Positions 54,460 through 62,462 of a stretch of DNA of 64,000 nt are shown here, piece by piece (positions within the stretch are counted from its first letter, which is position 1; every line of letters begins with the position of its first letter). Source of the stretch: an uncultured bacterium (GTDB taxonomy: Bacteria; Desulfobacterota; Binatia; UBA1149; CAITLU01). The notes below the pieces were generated by a model, which did not search any database, was not told the DNA's origin, and saw nothing but the letters and a program-made list of their open reading frames with translations. The stretch spans positions 1 through 64,000 of the forward strand of contig CAITLU010000021.1 in the NCBI GenBank assembly GCA_903893315.1, in the 5' to 3' direction. The translations under genes and the position numbers were made by a program.

Positions 54460-55841
54460 TGGAAGTCGTCGCACTCATCCCGGGCCTGTTAGCGGTCTGG
54501 ATGACTTTGCGGCGCTCGCCTCAGGCTGCCTTTCTCGGCGTCTATCTCCCTTCGCTGGTGATGCTTCCGGATTACTACTACTGGAACGCGCCCGGCTTGC
54601 CCGACCCGAGCTTCGTCAAGTCCGCCATCCTTCCGGTTGCCGTCGGCTTCTTTGTGCGCAGCGCGAGCAAATGGCGCTGGTCGTTCACTGACCTGCTCGT
54701 GCTTGGCTTTGCCGCCGCGGTCGGCACGAGCGAATACCGGGCGGCAGGCTACAAGGAAGCGCAGAACCTGTTGTTCGATTGCGTCACCGGCGTGGTCTTT
54801 CCGTACATGCTCGCCAAAGCCCTGATCGAACCGAACGGTCTTCGTGTCCAGACTGCCAAGCGCCTGGTGGTGCTGTTCTTCGCGGTGTCGTGCATCTCGC
54901 TGTTCGAGTTCCGCTTCGGCAAGAACCCGTGGCAGATGCTGCTCGGGCGCTTCTTCCCGTACCAAGGGCTGGGATGGGTAGTGACGATCCGCTGGGGTTT
55001 CGGCCGCATCGCCGCGCCTTACGGCCACGCGATCCTGGCCGGCGTGATGATGGTCGTGGGTTTTCGTCTGGCGCGCTGGCTGGAGTGGACCGGCGCGTGG
55101 CCGAAGAAGATCCGTCGCCTTCCGTGGCAGCCTCTTGAAACCGGACGGATGCTGTCGCTCGGCGTGCTTGCAGGGCTGCTGATGACGCTGTGCCGCGGCC
55201 CCTGGCTCGGCGGCGTCGCCGCAGCGCTGGTATGCGCGATCGGTCGCTCGAAGAACCGCAAGCGCGCCGTAGGAATCGTGCTGGCGGTGGTGCTCGGTGT
55301 CGGCATTCCAGTATTCGCGGCATTCAAGACCTACGTCGCGGTCGGTCGCGAAGGCGCAGAGTCGGCGACGCAGGAGACTGCGGCTTATCGCTTCGAACTG
55401 TTGCATAACTATCTCGACATCGTGAACCAGAAGCCGCTTCTCGGCTGGGGACGCAATACCTGGCCGAAGGTGCCGGGCCAGCCGTCGATCGACAATCACT
55501 ACCTGCTGCTGCTGCTGATGCACGGATGGCTTGCGGTAGGCTGTTTCCTCGGCCTTCTGGTGCACGTGGGCGGCAGGTTGTTCCTGCATGGAATCCGCGA
55601 ACCGGCCAACGGGCCGCCCGGCAGTTCGTTCGCGATCACGATGGCGGGAATACTGCTGGCTATCTACTTCGCGATCGCGACCGTATTTCTCGGACTCAAC
55701 ACGCAGCCGATGCTGTTCCTGCTGCTCGGCTGGAGCGAAGGCTATCTGTTGTTCGGAACGCGCCGGCCTAGCCTTGCGACCGCACGCGTGACCGCCGCGA
55801 TCCAACCGCAGCCGTCGGTTCAGTTCGCGCGGGTGCTCTGA
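54459..55841 (+). CDS. O-antigen polymerase / ligase family (Wzy/WaaL-like)
   Basis: 460 residues with about 11-12 membrane segments and a large periplasmic loop near the middle-late part (YRFELLHNYLDIVNQKPLLGWGRNTW to IDNHYLLLLLMHGWLAV). The H-L-L-x-x-N and G-W-G-x-N pattern is typical of Wzy_C/O-antigen ligase proteins. It would polymerise repeat units in the periplasm or ligate them to lipid A core; sequence alone does not separate the two, but Wza and Wzc nearby favour polymerase. Start at 54459 gives a one-base overlap with GT4; no alternative. Confidence 0.88.
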   Translation: MEVVALIPGLLAVWMTLRRSPQAAFLGVYLPSLVMLPDYYYWNAPGLPDPSFVKSAILPVAVGFFVRSASKWRWSFTDLLVLGFAAAVGTSEYRAAGYKEAQNLLFDCVTGVVFPYMLAKALIEPNGLRVQTAKRLVVLFFAVSCISLFEFRFGKNPWQMLLGRFFPYQGLGWVVTIRWGFGRIAAPYGHAILAGVMMVVGFRLARWLEWTGAWPKKIRRLPWQPLETGRMLSLGVLAGLLMTLCRGPWLGGVAAALVCAIGRSKNRKRAVGIVLAVVLGVGIPVFAAFKTYVAVGREGAESATQETAAYRFELLHNYLDIVNQKPLLGWGRNTWPKVPGQPSIDNHYLLLLLMHGWLAVGCFLGLLVHVGGRLFLHGIREPANGPPGSSFAITMAGILLAIYFAIATVFLGLNTQPMLFLLLGWSEGYLLFGTRRPSLATARVTAAIQPQPSVQFARVL

Positions 55842-55931
55842 GCCTTCGCCGCTATTCGCGCATCATTCGGCAAAACCCTGCGTCCGCGGCCCGACGTCGA
55901 GACCTGGTGCGGCTACCGTAAGATGCGCAGC

Positions 55932-56045
55932 ATGACGGCGCATACCTGCGATCAGGAAAGAGCCAGGCAGATGCTGCAAGGCATTGCGCCTTTCCTCCGA
56001 GACGCGAGCGCACTGCTCGCCAGGCTGGAGACACGCCATGCCTGA
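55932..56045 (+). CDS. 37-codon ORF overlapping a nucleotidyltransferase remnant
   Basis: MTAHTCDQERARQMLQ opens a 37-residue frame whose TGA (56043-56045) overlaps the ATG of the truncated MNT frame by eight bases. That overlap resembles the tight coupling of two-gene MNT toxin-antitoxin pairs. I recognise no family, and it may be a fragment. Confidence 0.3.
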   Translation: MTAHTCDQERARQMLQGIAPFLRDASALLARLETRHA

Positions 56046-56160
56046 GCGACAACTCGACGTGAGGCCGGATCATCTGACGCTCGTGCGCGTAATCCTGGAA
56101 GAACACGTTCCCGATCGCGAAGTGTGGGCCTTCGGGTCACGGACACGTGCCGCTGCGGCC
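56038..56160 (+). pseudogene. Truncated MNT-type nucleotidyltransferase (5' fragment)
   Basis: The frame from 56038 reads like the start of a minimal nucleotidyltransferase: VRVILEEHVPDREVWAFGSR is the family opening, normally followed by RGxARxxSDLDL. Here the text continues TRAAAAGVQ and runs into the 3' end of the opposite-strand acetyltransferase gene. The GS and catalytic Asp block is therefore missing, so the protein cannot be active. MntA proteins are antitoxins of HEPN-MNT systems. The break is probably a recombination scar. Confidence 0.6.
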
Positions 56161-56165
56161 GGGGT

Positions 56166-56663
56166 TCAGCGGCTGAGCGCCAGATGCCTAGCGGGGACTC
56201 CCACCGCCAGGCACGCGGCGGGAACGTTGCGTATCACCACCGCGTTGGCACCGACGACGACGTCGTCGCCCACGCTGATCGCGCCGAGAATCTTCGCGCC
56301 GGCTCCGATGTCGACGCGATCGCCGATCACCGGCGCGCCGGGCTCGTCGGTGCGCCGCACTCCGATCGTCACTCCGTTGCGCAGCACCACGTCGTCGCCG
56401 AGAACCGCGTTGCCGTTCACGATGATGTCTGAGTGGTGCTCGATCTTGAGTCTTCTGCCGCGCCGGACCTCGCACGGGATCTCGATTCCGGTCAGCATCT
56501 GCACCACCACGAACGCTGCGCGATACGCGAGATAGAACGGCGCGCGCAACAAGCGCGACCGCAGCGAGTAGCGCCAGGCGCCGAAGCGATGCACGGCCAG
56601 CGCGAAGAAGCCCGGGCACAGTCCTGCGTGCGTGCGATAGTCTTCGATCAATCCCTCGAACAT
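56166..56663 (-). CDS. Serine acetyltransferase-like LbH acyltransferase
   Basis: 165 residues. The C-terminal half is a left-handed beta-helix (GIEIPCEVRRGRRLKIEHHSD, DDVVLRNGVTIGVRR, GDRVDIGAGAKILGAISVGD, DVVVGANAVV). Such short CysE-type proteins occur in exopolysaccharide loci, where sugar O-acetylation is more likely than cysteine synthesis. The family His (RLKIEHHSDI) is present. The ATG at 56663 has GAGGGAG upstream and follows the Wzc-like gene by ten bases. Confidence 0.86.
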   Translation of the reverse strand: MFEGLIEDYRTHAGLCPGFFALAVHRFGAWRYSLRSRLLRAPFYLAYRAAFVVVQMLTGIEIPCEVRRGRRLKIEHHSDIIVNGNAVLGDDVVLRNGVTIGVRRTDEPGAPVIGDRVDIGAGAKILGAISVGDDVVVGANAVVIRNVPAACLAVGVPARHLALSR

Positions 56664-56673
56664 CACCGCTCCC

Positions 56674-58857
56674 TCACGCCCACAGCCAGCGCTGCACCGC
56701 GATCTCCGGGTTGCGTCTTTCGGCCTCGCCATCGGGCGGCAGTGACGGCGCCAGAGCGCGCACGTGCTGATGAGCCCGGACGCGGTTGACGACGATGCCG
56801 ACCGCGGCCGGCGCGGCCTTTTCCAGAGCCGCAGCTGCGGCTTTGGTTTCGCGCGGCGTGACCGAGTTGGCCGCTACCACCAGCAGTGCCACGTCCGCGA
56901 GTTGCACCAGCATCTCGCTTTCGGCGGCGTTGGTGATGGGCGGTGCATCGAGCAGAATCACCTCGTAACGCTGCGCCAGTCTCGCGAGCACGGTCGCCAG
57001 CACTCCGCTGTGGGAGAGCAGACGCCCGTCGCGCGCATCTCCGAGGGCGATGCGGTCGGGTCGGCCGGCATCTCCCTGAGCAATGGCGTGCTCCATCCGG
57101 TGGAGATCTTCGAGCACGTCGATCAGCGTCGCACTCGCGCCGGCAAAGCGGACATCGCTGCCGCCCGGCTCGGCTTCGATCACGATCGAACGCAATCCGA
57201 TGGTCGTAAGTTCCGCGCCGAGTTCGAGAGCCAGCGTGCTGGCGCCGCCGCCGCCGCGCACCGAAGTGAGTGCGACACGCAACGCGCCGCTGGATTTGGA
57301 TGCAGCCCGCTCGCGCGCCAGGCGAAGCCCCAGGCGCCGAACCTGGTCGCGGGCCACCGCCGCGGTGCGGTCGCCGGTGCGCTCGACGATCCACGCCATC
57401 GGCGCGATGCCGAGCGCCTTCTCGACGTCGGCCGGCAGGACTACGCGCGGATCGAAGCGATCGAGCAAGATCGGCAACACCGCGGTCACGCCAAAAGCCG
57501 CGAGCAGCACCAGCGCGAACAGTTTGCGACGCCCTCCGGTCGATGGAACTTCCGGCACGCGCGCGTCGGCGACCACGCGCACGAAACCTGGCGCCACCGC
57601 TTCCAACTGGAACGAGTCGATGCGATTGCCGATCGCTTCCACGCGCTTGCGGGCACGACGGATGTCGCTGGTGAGGTCCATCGCGGCCTGGTACTTGGTT
57701 GCGTATTCGGTGAGCCGGCCCTGCTCGACTTCCTGGTCCTGGCTGAGCTTTTCTTCGACGCTCCTGGCTTCTTCGAACTCCATTCGTGCGCGCGACAACT
57801 CGGAGGCAGCAGCGGTGTCGCGCTGCTGCGCGAGCAGGTCCTTGGTCGTGGCCAGTTCGCCATCGACCACGCGTCGCAGTTCCGCGTCCAGATCGTCGAG
57901 TTGCTTGTGGATCGGCGCGTAACCCGGATGCGACGGGGCAAGGCCCTGGGCCTGGGCGAGCAGCGCATCGCGGCGGTCGTAGTAGAGCTTGGTCGCCGAC
58001 GACACGGCGGGATTGCGCTCGAGGCGGTCGAGCGCGGCTGAATTGAGTTCCAGAGCGGCTTCGCGATGCTGGGCATCCTCGAGGGCCCCCACCTTGGATT
58101 CGGCGGCGATGCGCTTGCGTCGCCATTCGGAGAGCGACTCGCTGGTAGCGATCAGACGACTGTCGAGAGGATTGAGCGCCGTATCCTCGAAGGTTGAAAC
58201 GCCGAGTTCGCCGGCCAGCGCGGTGAGGCGGGCAACACTCGAGTCGATCTGCTTCTGGATCTCGGTGCGTCGATCGGTCAGGTTGCGCACGCGCTGATCG
58301 GCGCCGAACAGACCTTCGTCGATCGAACTGTGGACGTAGGCGGTGGCCAGTGCGTTTACGATGTCCGCCAGGCCGTCGGGCGAGTTCCCCGGCAGGCCGA
58401 TCGTGATCAGGTAGGTTTCGCGCACTGCTTTGACGTCGAGCGCTGCCATCAGACGTTCGGCGGCCTTCCTGTCGCTCTCGTCATCTTTCTTCCACAGCGA
58501 GCGCCGTTCGCCGAGCGCGGTCAGCGTCGCCATCGCGACGTCGTAGCTGCGGATGGTCGATATCTGCTGCTGCACGAATTGCATGTACTGGGTGCTGGAG
58601 GCGATCTGGATGTCGGCGTCGTCCTGCAGGTTGGCGACGTAGGAAGGTGACACGCGCAGCGCGGCTTCGGTGTAGTAGCCCGGCTTGCCCATCTTCCAGG
58701 CGATCGGGACACCGACAACCATGATGAGAGCAAAAGCCCACGGCATGCGCCGGGCGTGGCGGCGCCAGCTCGACAGCGGATCCAATGTGCGCCCGGGCGT
58801 GCTCGCCGGCCGCTCGGCAGCGTTCTGCGCAGTTTCGCTGGGAGTCTCGGTTTCCAT
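56674..58857 (-). CDS. Wzc-like polysaccharide co-polymerase with degenerate tyrosine-kinase domain
   Basis: 727 residues. One membrane segment near the N-terminus (WAFALIMVVGVPIAW), a Wzz domain, a long coiled coil (about 180-430) and a second membrane segment (LFALVLLAAFGVTAVLPILL) match BY-kinase/Wzz proteins. The C-terminal ATPase-like domain keeps Walker B (EVILLDAPP, about 632-640), but Walker A reads RGGGGAST (534-541) without the catalytic Lys, and the Walker A' Asp is Glu (IVIEAE). No C-terminal Tyr cluster is present, so kinase activity is doubtful. It lies between wza and an acetyltransferase gene. Confidence 0.88.
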   Translation of the reverse strand: METETPSETAQNAAERPASTPGRTLDPLSSWRRHARRMPWAFALIMVVGVPIAWKMGKPGYYTEAALRVSPSYVANLQDDADIQIASSTQYMQFVQQQISTIRSYDVAMATLTALGERRSLWKKDDESDRKAAERLMAALDVKAVRETYLITIGLPGNSPDGLADIVNALATAYVHSSIDEGLFGADQRVRNLTDRRTEIQKQIDSSVARLTALAGELGVSTFEDTALNPLDSRLIATSESLSEWRRKRIAAESKVGALEDAQHREAALELNSAALDRLERNPAVSSATKLYYDRRDALLAQAQGLAPSHPGYAPIHKQLDDLDAELRRVVDGELATTKDLLAQQRDTAAASELSRARMEFEEARSVEEKLSQDQEVEQGRLTEYATKYQAAMDLTSDIRRARKRVEAIGNRIDSFQLEAVAPGFVRVVADARVPEVPSTGGRRKLFALVLLAAFGVTAVLPILLDRFDPRVVLPADVEKALGIAPMAWIVERTGDRTAAVARDQVRRLGLRLARERAASKSSGALRVALTSVRGGGGASTLALELGAELTTIGLRSIVIEAEPGGSDVRFAGASATLIDVLEDLHRMEHAIAQGDAGRPDRIALGDARDGRLLSHSGVLATVLARLAQRYEVILLDAPPITNAAESEMLVQLADVALLVVAANSVTPRETKAAAAALEKAAPAAVGIVVNRVRAHQHVRALAPSLPPDGEAERRNPEIAVQRWLWA

Positions 58858-58867
58858 CTGCGTTCCG

Positions 58868-59932
58868 CTAGGGCAGCCCCTTCATCGCGGACATGCCGAA
58901 GGCGGCCATGCTGGTGACGGGCGAGATCTTCTGCAGCACGTAGCCGACCTTGGCCATGGTGCTGGACGGTACGTAGAGGATGTCTCCCTCCTCAAGGGCG
59001 TAGTTCTTCGACGGGTCTCCGGCCAGGAAGTCCTTCATGTCGATGTCGGTCTCGAACTGCTTGGAGGGACGCACCAGTTTCAGGCGCGTGGGCGCCGCAT
59101 CGGCGGTAGGTCCGCCCGCCTGCGCCAGGGCGTCGAGGAAGGACATGTCGGGCGTCAGCGTGTAGGCACCCGGAGTGGTGACGTAGCCGAGCACGTAGAC
59201 GAGCTGGTCGTTGGCGTCGGGCACGTAGACGATGTCGTCGCGCTTGAGCCGGATGTTGAGCGCGAGGTTGCGGCCGGTGAGCACGCTCTTCAGGTCGATC
59301 CAGACGACCTTGTCGCGGCCGCGAAAGACCGCGCAGCGGGTGAGCGCAGCTTTGTCGGCACCGACGCCGCCGACCGGCAGACCGCCGGCGCGTGAGATCA
59401 CGTCGAGGATGCGAGGAGGAGTCTCGAACTGCAGGACGCCGGGATTTGAAACGCGGCCGAGCACCAGCACTCGGTTGGCGGAGTAGTGCGAGATCGAAAC
59501 CGTGGCGGTGGCGCCGACGTAGGCTGCGGCCACGACGCGCGTGATGGCCTCTGAGGCTTGCTCGGCGGACATGTCGATGAGCCGCAGCGGACCGACGATA
59601 GGCAGCGTGACGCGGCCATCGGGGCCGACCACCTGTTCTCCGGAAAGTTCGGGGCGTCCCCAGACGTCGACGCGCAGCTGGTCGCCGGGGCCGAGACGGT
59701 AGACGTCGTCGGGGGCGCCCTCGAAGTCGGCCAGCGCCGCCGCATTGGCGAAGTCTGATTTTTCGGGCTTGACCGAAGAATGCAGGCCCGAGGCCTGTTC
59801 CGCGGCCTCGGTGATGCCGGCCAGGTCGCTCCTGGCGCCGGAGCAGGCAGCCTGGCCAGCTGCGATCAACAGAACCAGGGCAGCGCAGCGGAGACCGCCG
59901 ATCGGTGGATGTTGTGTCAGCACGGTAGTCAC
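58868..59932 (-). CDS. wza: Wza-type outer-membrane polysaccharide export lipoprotein
   Basis: 354 residues: lipoprotein signal (LVLLIAAGQAAC-SG; the Cys is lipidated), a polysaccharide export domain (YRLGPGDQLRVDVWGRPELSG; GRVTLPIVGPLRLIDMS) and two SLBB domains (VLVLGRVSNPGVLQFETPP; YVLGYVTTPGAYTLTPDMS). It forms the outer-membrane exit channel. The GTG at 59932 (or GTG 59923) has no Shine-Dalgarno; a sigma-54-like element lies just before it. It shares a unit with the Wzc-like and acetyltransferase genes. Confidence 0.93.
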   Translation of the reverse strand: MTTVLTQHPPIGGLRCAALVLLIAAGQAACSGARSDLAGITEAAEQASGLHSSVKPEKSDFANAAALADFEGAPDDVYRLGPGDQLRVDVWGRPELSGEQVVGPDGRVTLPIVGPLRLIDMSAEQASEAITRVVAAAYVGATATVSISHYSANRVLVLGRVSNPGVLQFETPPRILDVISRAGGLPVGGVGADKAALTRCAVFRGRDKVVWIDLKSVLTGRNLALNIRLKRDDIVYVPDANDQLVYVLGYVTTPGAYTLTPDMSFLDALAQAGGPTADAAPTRLKLVRPSKQFETDIDMKDFLAGDPSKNYALEEGDILYVPSSTMAKVGYVLQKISPVTSMAAFGMSAMKGLP

Positions 59933-59935
59933 TGA

Positions 59936-59950
59936 GCAGCATCCGTGCCG
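59936..59950 (-). promoter_or_regulatory. Sigma-54-like -24/-12 element before wza
   Basis: On the minus strand CGGCACG, GATG and CTGC match TGGCACG-N4-TTGC except for two T-to-C changes; the invariant GG and GC are kept and spacing is exact. Twelve bases separate it from GTG 59923 (codon 4 of the called wza). Confidence 0.4.
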
Positions 59951-59976
59951 TCGCCGTGGCCGTCGTTATGTTCCAG

Positions 59977-59986
59977 AAAGTGTTCC
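59977..59986 (-). promoter_or_regulatory. GRRACACTTY motif copy upstream of wza
   Basis: The minus strand reads GGAACACTTT. On the plus strand TGTTCC occurs twice, 12 bases apart (59969 and 59981). The site lies 27 bases beyond the -24 block of the wza element. Confidence 0.4.
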
Positions 59987-60025
59987 GTGCGCGAGCGGCT
60001 CGGCAGGGAAGGCTCGGCGCCGCCG

Positions 60026-60038
60026 GTGTTTGAAACAC
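60026..60038 (+). promoter_or_regulatory. Perfect 13-base palindrome in the wza/GT4 divergent region
   Basis: GTGTTTGAAACAC is a perfect inverted repeat around a central G, inside the non-coding gap between wza and the GT4 gene. Its right half with flank, GAAACACTTT, is another GRRACACTTY copy. A dimeric regulator could bind here. Confidence 0.5.
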
Positions 60039-60165
60039 TTTTGCACCAGCACGAGCCCTCAAAGCGTCCCAGAAGGCTGGCCTGCCCTTTGCGTTGCGCT
60101 ACCTCGTCCGCATCGGAGGCCGGGTTTGGCTGAAGCGCGAGCGGACGACGAGGGGGATCGAACAG

Positions 60166-61446
60166 GTGGCCAAAGTTTTGTTGATTGCCTACGCCTGTGA
60201 CGCCGACGACGTGAGCGAGACCTGGTGCTCGTGGCAGTGGACCAGCCGCCTGGCGGCTCGCCACGACGCCACTGTCCTGGTTTACAACAAGCGGCGCCGC
60301 GCCGGCGCCGCCCGCGTCCAGCTTCCCGGCGCCCGCGTCATCGAGTGGACGGAGTTGCCGTTTCTGGAGAAGGCGCCGACGTTCACGCACACACTCAAGC
60401 CGGGCTACATAGACTTCTACATTCGCGCCCGCCGCAAGATCCGCCATCTGCTAGCCACCGAGCGCTTCGACCTGATCCACCAGTACGAGCCGTTCGCGCC
60501 GCGCTATCCTTCGCCGGCTGCCGGACTCGGCGTGCCTTTCATCCTGGGTCCGGTGGGCGGCGGCGTCGAGAGTCCGCGCGGCTTCGAACGCGAACTCGCC
60601 ACCGAAATGCCGTGGTTCACGCGCCTGCGTGCGCTGGACCGCTGGCGTTTTCGTCACGATCCTCTGCTGCGTCACACCTATGCGAGCGCCGATCTGGTGC
60701 TCGGCATCGCTCCCTACGTGCGCGAAATGCTGTCGCCGGTAAAACTCAAGCGCTTCGAACTCTTCCACGAAACTGGCGTCGATGCGCTGCCGCCGCCGAG
60801 GCAGTCACGCGGCGTCGAGAAAGGGACGCTGAAGCTGCTCTACGTCGGTCGCGTGGTTCGCAGCAAGGGCGTGCGCGATGCGGTGCGCGCGGTGGCGGAA
60901 CTGCGGGACTTTCCCGGCGTCACGCTCGACATCGTCGGCGACGGCGGCGATCGCGCGGCCTGCGAGCGTGAAGCAGCGCGCCTCGGTGTCGGCGCGCGGG
61001 TGCATTTTCACGGCTGGCAGCCGCACGAAGTGGTCGAGCGCTTCTACCATGACGCCGACGTGTTCGTGTTCCCGAGTCTGCGCGAGGCCAGCGGCCAGGT
61101 GGTGATCGAGGCGATGAGCCACGGCCTTGCGATGGTGGTCGCCGCCAACGGCGGCCCCGGCTTCACGGTCGGCAACAAGTGCGGCCTCAGCGTGCAGGCG
61201 GATTCCCCGGCCCTGTACGCGACGGCTCTGGCCGCGGCCCTGCGCAGGCTGGCCGTTTCACCTGAATTGGTCGAGGCCTTCGGAAAATGCGCGCGAGCGC
61301 GTGTCGCCAAAGAGTTCCTGTGGGACCGCAAGGTCGAGCGCATGAGTGAGTTCTACGAAGAAGTTCTTTCCTGTTCGCCCTGTGCGGCGGGTAACCGGGT
61401 GTCCGACATTTCTACGGCCGCTTCGGCGGCTTTCGGGAGGTTATGA
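60166..61446 (+). CDS. Family 4 glycosyltransferase
   Basis: 426 residues from GTG 60166, chosen because GAGGGGG lies about 9 bases upstream and VAKVLLIAYACDADDV is a typical GT-B start; the frame is open back to 60094. The N-terminal domain has GPVGGGVESPRGFERE (acceptor loop typical of GT4 in LPS loci). The C-terminal domain has LLYVGRVVRSKGVRDAV and the donor motif VFPSLREASGQVVIEAMSHGLA. It overlaps the next GT2 by one base (TGATG). Confidence 0.91.
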   Translation: MAKVLLIAYACDADDVSETWCSWQWTSRLAARHDATVLVYNKRRRAGAARVQLPGARVIEWTELPFLEKAPTFTHTLKPGYIDFYIRARRKIRHLLATERFDLIHQYEPFAPRYPSPAAGLGVPFILGPVGGGVESPRGFERELATEMPWFTRLRALDRWRFRHDPLLRHTYASADLVLGIAPYVREMLSPVKLKRFELFHETGVDALPPPRQSRGVEKGTLKLLYVGRVVRSKGVRDAVRAVAELRDFPGVTLDIVGDGGDRAACEREAARLGVGARVHFHGWQPHEVVERFYHDADVFVFPSLREASGQVVIEAMSHGLAMVVAANGGPGFTVGNKCGLSVQADSPALYATALAAALRRLAVSPELVEAFGKCARARVAKEFLWDRKVERMSEFYEEVLSCSPCAAGNRVSDISTAASAAFGRL

Positions 61447-62462
61447 TGAGTTCTGCGGACATTCCGGCCGTTTCGGTCGTCGTCATCGGTCGCAACGAGG
61501 GCGAGCGCCTGCTGCGTTGTCTTGATTCGGTACGAAACATGATCGGCCCCGAAGGCGGCACCGAACTGCTTTACGTCGACTCCGAGTCCGAGGACGGAAG
61601 TTGCGAGCGTGCGGCGGCCCTCGGTGCCGCGGTACTGTCTATCCCTGCTGGACGTCGCTCGGCGGCAGCGGCCCGCAACGTCGGCTGGCGCGCCGCGAAG
61701 GCTCCGCTGGTTCTCTTCCTGGACGGCGACACGATGGTACATCCGCGTTTCGTCGTCGATTCGTTGCGCCACTTCGACGATCCGAATGTCGCCATCGTCT
61801 GGGGGCATCGGCGCGAAAGCGCGCCTCACGAGTCGATCTACAACCGCGTGCTGGATCTGGACTGGGTGTATGTGGCCGGCTGGTCGGAGTTCTGCGGCGG
61901 CGACGCGCTGGTGCGCCGCGACGTCCTGGAGCGCGTGGGCGGCTTCGACGAGTCCCTGGTCGGTGGCGAAGAGCCTGAGATGTGCAGGCGCATTCGCGAA
62001 CTGGATTTGGGAATCCTGCACGTCGATCGGCCGATGACGCGGCACGACCTCGCGATCACGCACTGGAGCCAGTACTGGCGACGCGCCGAAAGGGCTGGCT
62101 ACGCCTACGCGGCCGTGTCCGAGCGCTTCGCCGGCACGCGGCTGCCGCTTTGGAAGGAAGTCGCGCGAGCCAACGTCGTCCACGCTGGAATACTGGTCGG
62201 CGTCGCGGCGACCGCGCTGCTCGGTTGTGTGCTGTCGCTGTCGCCGGTCCCGGCCTTGCTCGCGACGGCGTTCTACGCCGCGCTGGCCGTGCGCAGCGCG
62301 CTACGCTCACGCTGGAAGAACGCCTCGATCACGACCCTGCTTCTGTACGGAGTCCACTCGCACCTCCAGCAGATCCCTATCCTCGTCGGACAGTTGATCT
62401 ATCGGCGCGAGCGCACTGGCGGCGGCGTCTCGCGGCTGGTCTGGTACAAGGAGAGGGGCTGA
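61446..62462 (+). CDS. Family 2 glycosyltransferase with C-terminal membrane helices
   Basis: 338 residues. VSVVVIGRNEGERLLRCLDS, ELLYVDSESEDGSCERA, VLFLDGDTMVHPRF (DxD) and VGGEEPEMCRRIREL define the GT2 fold. Two membrane helices follow (VHAGILVGVAATALLGCVLSL). Two ATGs lie in a row (61443 and 61446); the second has the better distance from GGGAGG. It overlaps both neighbours by one base (TGATG). Confidence 0.91.
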   Translation: MSSADIPAVSVVVIGRNEGERLLRCLDSVRNMIGPEGGTELLYVDSESEDGSCERAAALGAAVLSIPAGRRSAAAARNVGWRAAKAPLVLFLDGDTMVHPRFVVDSLRHFDDPNVAIVWGHRRESAPHESIYNRVLDLDWVYVAGWSEFCGGDALVRRDVLERVGGFDESLVGGEEPEMCRRIRELDLGILHVDRPMTRHDLAITHWSQYWRRAERAGYAYAAVSERFAGTRLPLWKEVARANVVHAGILVGVAATALLGCVLSLSPVPALLATAFYAALAVRSALRSRWKNASITTLLLYGVHSHLQQIPILVGQLIYRRERTGGGVSRLVWYKERG

